Assembly: GCA_902782795.1 (NCBI GenBank)
Contig: CACZOT010000194.1
Location: 1 to 8,947, forward strand
Direction of reading: 5' to 3'
Origin: an uncultured Eubacteriales bacterium
GTDB taxonomy: Bacteria; Bacillota; Clostridia; Christensenellales; Aristaeellaceae
Length of the DNA stretch: 8,947 nucleotides
The stretch's first letter is position 1; the number at the start of each line of letters is the position of its first letter. The notes below the pieces were generated by a model. That model was given only the letters and a program-made list of their open reading frames with translations, searched no databases and had not been told where the DNA came from. Positions 6,589 to 8,947 of this stretch are shown here, in pieces. The translations under genes were made by a program, and so were the position numbers.

Positions 6589-7641
6589 ATGAAGAATGTT
6601 TTTTGCAGCCATTTTGCCCGCTATCCGCAGATGCAGCCCCAGGACGCCGTGAAGCTGGCGTATCAGAGCGTGTTCGGCGGGGGTCATATGATCCTCGATC
6701 CCGGCGCGTCGCTCGAGTATTTGCGGCGTGAACTCGCCGCCACGCCCCAGGAGGGCGGCGCGGTACTGCTCGAGCCCATCGGAGGCGGGCTCTGCCGGCT
6801 CCATCTGGGCGCCGTCGCCGCAAGCGGGCTGCGCGCGGAGACGGTCAACGGCCTCTTCTGCTATACCGCGAACCACGCCTCCGGCACGAGAGAGGCCTTC
6901 GAGGACCGCCTTTCCGCGCTGCAAGAGCTGGCCGACGCGGGCGAAGCGCCCTTCGGTGCGGCGGCGCTGGAGGAGTATCTTGCCGCCTATCGCGAGGCGG
7001 GGATGCCCGCCGTGCACCATTCCGAGGAGTTCCGCCGCGCCTACGCGCCCGCGTACCGGCTCGTGCCGGAGGCGACGAGAGCCCTCCTGCCGCTTTTGCG
7101 CGCCATGGACAAAGCGATTGCTGAAACGGGCGGCGTCCGCGTGGCGATCGACGGCCGCTGCGGCTCCGGCAAGAGCACGCTTGGGGCGATGCTGGGGGAG
7201 ATCTACTCGGCGGCGCTGTTCCACATGGACGATTTCTTCCTGCCCTTCGAGCGCAAAACGCCCGAACGCCTGGCCGAGCCGGGCGGGAACGTGGACCGCG
7301 AGCGCTTCTGGGAGGAGATCGGCTCGAAACCCTTGGGGGAGGACGTCACCTACCGCCCCTGGAACTGTCAGACAGGGCTGCTGGACGCGCCAGTGACGGT
7401 CCTGGCGAACCCTGTGCGTGTCATCGAGGGCAGCTACAGTCAGCATCCCGCGCTGCGCGGCGGGGTGGATCTGCGCGTCGCCGTCTCGATCGATCCGCAG
7501 ACGCAGAAGGAGCGCATCCTCGCGCGCAACGGTGCCGAAAAGTGGAAGCAGTTCGAGAGCCGCTGGATCCCGCTGGAGGAGGCGTATTTCGCGGCTGTGC
7601 CGGTGTATGAGGAGAGCGACGTGGTCCTGCGCATGGATTGA
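6589..7641 (+). CDS. Uridine-kinase-like P-loop protein with uncharacterised N-terminal domain
   Basis: A 350-residue protein in two parts. Residues 1-165 form a domain I know only as uncharacterised (RYPQMQPQDAVKLAYQSVFG, GGGHMI near 30-35, HHSEEFRRAYAPAYRLV at 143-159). Residues 183-350 form a uridine kinase/phosphoribulokinase-type NTPase. It has a Walker A motif GRCGSGKST (189-197), HMDDFFLP (212-219, probable base-binding and catalytic Asp), VIEGSYS (278-284, Walker-B-like strand) and RILARNG (309-315, lid). It probably phosphorylates a nucleoside or another small hydroxyl compound with ATP or GTP; the substrate is not assured. ATG 6589 was chosen because it has GGAG at 6577-6580 and lies about 30 bases from a strong promoter. 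The frame is open upstream to 6343, but that part runs through repeat DNA and the promoter. Confidence 0.85.
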   Translation: MKNVFCSHFARYPQMQPQDAVKLAYQSVFGGGHMILDPGASLEYLRRELAATPQEGGAVLLEPIGGGLCRLHLGAVAASGLRAETVNGLFCYTANHASGTREAFEDRLSALQELADAGEAPFGAAALEEYLAAYREAGMPAVHHSEEFRRAYAPAYRLVPEATRALLPLLRAMDKAIAETGGVRVAIDGRCGSGKSTLGAMLGEIYSAALFHMDDFFLPFERKTPERLAEPGGNVDRERFWEEIGSKPLGEDVTYRPWNCQTGLLDAPVTVLANPVRVIEGSYSQHPALRGGVDLRVAVSIDPQTQKERILARNGAEKWKQFESRWIPLEEAYFAAVPVYEESDVVLRMD

Positions 7642-7674
7642 CGCCTGCTCGCGAAAGGGCGGCTTTGCTTCGGG

Positions 7675-7751
7675 CAGCGCAGTTCCGCCGCAGGCGGAAC
7701 TGCGCTGGGCGACTCCCCGCCTTGGCGGGGATGGCGGCCAGCGACATAGAG
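7675..7751 (+). repeat. Structured intergenic repeat, family 1, copy C
   Basis: Third copy of the family. Stem I here is a perfect 15-bp hairpin (7675-7689 with 7693-7707, loop GCA) containing AGTTCC/GGAACT. The inner stem CCCCGCC (7715-7721) pairs with GGCGGGG (7724-7730) and is followed by GATGG. An outer stem CGCTGG (7703-7708) pairs with CCAGCG (7738-7743), and the copy ends in CATAGAG (7745-7751). It lies 33 bases after the kinase stop codon and four bases before a perfect palindrome. Confidence 0.8.
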
Positions 7752-7755
7752 AAGA

Positions 7756-7793
7756 GGCGAGCGCCCCGGCCCATATGGGCCGGGGCGCTCGCC
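7756..7793. terminator. Perfect 38-bp palindrome between convergent genes, probable bidirectional terminator
   Basis: Two exact 19-base arms meet at a central CATATG with no unpaired spacer. It lies between the ends of the kinase gene (+) and the phosphodiesterase gene (-), ending one base before the latter's stop codon. The position suggests transcription termination from both sides. There is no T-run on either flank, so the mechanism would not be the classical one. Confidence 0.6.
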
Positions 7794-7794
7794 G

Positions 7795-8331
7795 TCAGAG
7801 CTGGTACTCCGCGCCGCTGCAAAGATCATGCCAGCGGAAGCGGCCGTCCTCAAGGGTCATGCAGCTGTGCCGCGAGCCCGCCTTGGGGATGGCGGCGGAG
7901 CCGGGGTTGACGATCCGGATCCCCTCCCGCTCCAGGCAGACGGGCACATGGGTATGCCCGAGCAGGAGCGTATCGCCTTTGCGCAAGGGCGGCAGGCGGT
8001 CCTGGTTGAAGATATGCCCGTGGGTGGAGAAGATCAGCCGCTCGCCGTCGGCTAGGAGGGCGTAGTCCGCCATGACGGGGAATTCCAGCATCATCTGGTC
8101 CACCTCGGCCTCGCAGTTGCCGCGCACGCAGAGGATGCCTTCACGCCGCTCGTTGAGCATCCGCGCGACTTCCTTGGGCGCGTATTCCTCCGGAAGATCG
8201 TTGCGCGGGCCGTGGTAGAGGAGGTCTCCCAGGAGCAGCAGGCGCGAAGCGCCATCGCGCTCCCATGCCGCGAGCACCTCCCGGCACCATTTCGCCGAGC
8301 CGTGGATATCTGAAGCGATCAGCCATTTCAT
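7795..8331 (-). CDS. yfcE: YfcE-type metallophosphoesterase (phosphodiesterase)
   Basis: Cytoplasmic metal-dependent phosphodiesterase of 178 residues, full length against E. coli YfcE (about 184). All calcineurin-type metal motifs are present: SDIHG (7-11, Asp8 and His10), LGDLLYHGPRN (34-44, Asp36), RGNCE (70-74, Asn72), THGH (103-106) and GHTH (125-128). NPGSAAIPK (142-150) and the YfcE-specific stretches LPEEYAPKEVA and EVDQM are also present. YfcE acts on artificial phosphodiester substrates in vitro; its natural substrate is not settled. The ATG has GGGGTG (complement of 8339-8344) seven bases upstream. It converges on the kinase gene and diverges from the M32 peptidase gene. Confidence 0.95.
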   Translation of the reverse strand: MKWLIASDIHGSAKWCREVLAAWERDGASRLLLLGDLLYHGPRNDLPEEYAPKEVARMLNERREGILCVRGNCEAEVDQMMLEFPVMADYALLADGERLIFSTHGHIFNQDRLPPLRKGDTLLLGHTHVPVCLEREGIRIVNPGSAAIPKAGSRHSCMTLEDGRFRWHDLCSGAEYQL

Positions 8332-8356
8332 TGCAGCGCACCCCGCTTTCGCCTCT

Positions 8357-8365
8357 ATGGTACCA
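8357..8365 (-). promoter_or_regulatory. Possible extended -10 element for yfcE
   Basis: On the minus strand TGGTACCAT forms a TGn extended -10 (TACCAT, 4 of 6 consensus), placed so that the leader would be about 20 bases. No convincing -35 is seen. The sequence beside it includes the palindrome CACGCGCGTG (8364-8373). Confidence 0.3.
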
Positions 8366-8410
8366 CGCGCGTGTTAAAAGAAGTGCGCGCCGGAAAAGGG
8401 CGGCGAAACG

Positions 8411-8419
8411 TGCTATAAT
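8411..8419 (+). promoter_or_regulatory. Extended -10 promoter of the M32 peptidase gene
   Basis: A perfect TATAAT (8414-8419) is preceded by TG at 8411-8412, the extended -10 arrangement. The -35 position is poor, which extended -10 promoters tolerate. Transcription would begin near 8426, about 26 bases before the ATG. Confidence 0.7.
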
Positions 8420-8451
8420 GGGGAAAACAACACCGGGAAGGATGTCGGAAC

Positions 8452-8947
8452 ATGACGCTGAACGAAGCGAAGGCCGCCTTGGCCGAACTGGAATCCACCC
8501 TGTACGCCTACGAACACGCCATGGGCGTGATTTATTACGACGCCGAGACCGTCGCCCCGCGCCGTTCCGCGGTGGGCCGCGGCAAGGCCCTGGCCGTGCT
8601 CAGCGGCGTCGTGCATAAGACCGTCACCGATCCGCGCACGCGGGAGATCTGCGAGACCATCCTCGCGGAAGGGGAGACCCTGGACCGCGTCACGCGCCGC
8701 CGGGCTGAGGTCCTGCGCGACCGCTACGAGGATCTGACGCGCATCCCCGCCCAAGAGTACGCCGCCTACCGCGCCCTGCTCTCCGAGGCGAGCGCCGCTT
8801 GGCACAGCGCCAAGGAACAGAGCGACTACGCCGTCTTCGCGCCCTATCTCGAGCGCATCGTCGCCTTCAACCGCCGCCTCGCCGCCTGGAAGGATGAGAA
8901 ACTGCCCGCCTACGACGTGCTCTTGGGCACCTACGAGAAGGGCCTGA
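8452..8947 (+). CDS. Carboxypeptidase M32 (Taq-type metallocarboxypeptidase), 3' partial
   Basis: The first 165 codons of a gene that runs off the right edge. M32 enzymes are cytoplasmic zinc carboxypeptidases of about 500 residues that trim C-terminal residues from peptides. The visible part is the helical N-terminal region, with AYEHAMGVIYYDAETVAPRR (19-38), the M32 counterpart of the LxWDxET segment. Further on are SDYAVFAPYLERIVAFNRR and LPAYDVLLGTYEKGL, matching the family's FAPYLE and DPYDxLLDxYEPG features. The HExxH zinc site lies beyond the window, so activity cannot be checked. ATG 8452 has GGAAGGA at 8436-8442, nine bases upstream, and an extended -10 promoter before that. Confidence 0.88.
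   Translation, partial: MTLNEAKAALAELESTLYAYEHAMGVIYYDAETVAPRRSAVGRGKALAVLSGVVHKTVTDPRTREICETILAEGETLDRVTRRRAEVLRDRYEDLTRIPAQEYAAYRALLSEASAAWHSAKEQSDYAVFAPYLERIVAFNRRLAAWKDEKLPAYDVLLGTYEKGL

Noticed and set aside
2124..7751. CRISPR array
   Set aside because: The repeats are few, widely spaced, in both orientations and internally hairpinned. There is no regular short-repeat and unique-spacer pattern and no cas gene.

Overview
The window is a GC-rich bacterial segment. It has strong Shine-Dalgarno sites, sigma-A type promoters (several with a TGn extended -10) and protein families typical of anaerobic Clostridia/Firmicutes from animal guts. A host-glycan or plant-glycan degrader is the best guess. 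The taxon is inferred from gene content and style only; there is no rRNA or other marker gene.

Layout. (1) 1-2024, +: 3' part of a glycoside hydrolase family 2 enzyme, cut by the left edge. (2) 2025-2549: long non-coding stretch with a perfect hairpin, two copies of a structured repeat (called family 1 here), a terminator-like hairpin and T-run, a weak promoter and a GC-rich leader. (3) 2550-4799, +: a two-gene operon, a DUF1538 membrane protein followed by a protein made of two PII-like domains. (4) 4885-6207, +: a GH29 alpha-L-fucosidase with its own clear promoter. (5) 6208-6588: non-coding stretch with two copies of a second repeat (family 2), then a strong promoter. (6) 6589-7641, +: a uridine-kinase-like P-loop protein with an uncharacterised N-terminal domain. 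(7) 7642-7794: a third family-1 repeat and a perfect 38-bp palindrome between convergent genes. (8) 7795-8331, -: YfcE-type phosphodiesterase. (9) 8452-8947, +: start of an M32 (Taq-type) carboxypeptidase, cut by the right edge and divergent from yfcE.

How the parts relate. GH2 and GH29 are exo-acting glycosidases and may serve one glycan-degrading lifestyle, but they are separated by an unrelated operon and no shared transcription unit is visible. DUF1538 plus tandem PII looks like a membrane transport protein with its own PII-type regulator; substrate and signal are unknown. The kinase, phosphodiesterase and peptidase look like independent single-gene units.

The most unusual content is between the genes. 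Family 1 occurs three times in two intergenic regions and both orientations. Its three-stem shape is preserved by paired (compensatory) base changes, and it ends in CATAGAG. In two of the three copies this end directly abuts a long perfect hairpin. Family 2 occurs twice with a period of about 158 bp, and a likely divergent third copy precedes the DUF1538 gene.
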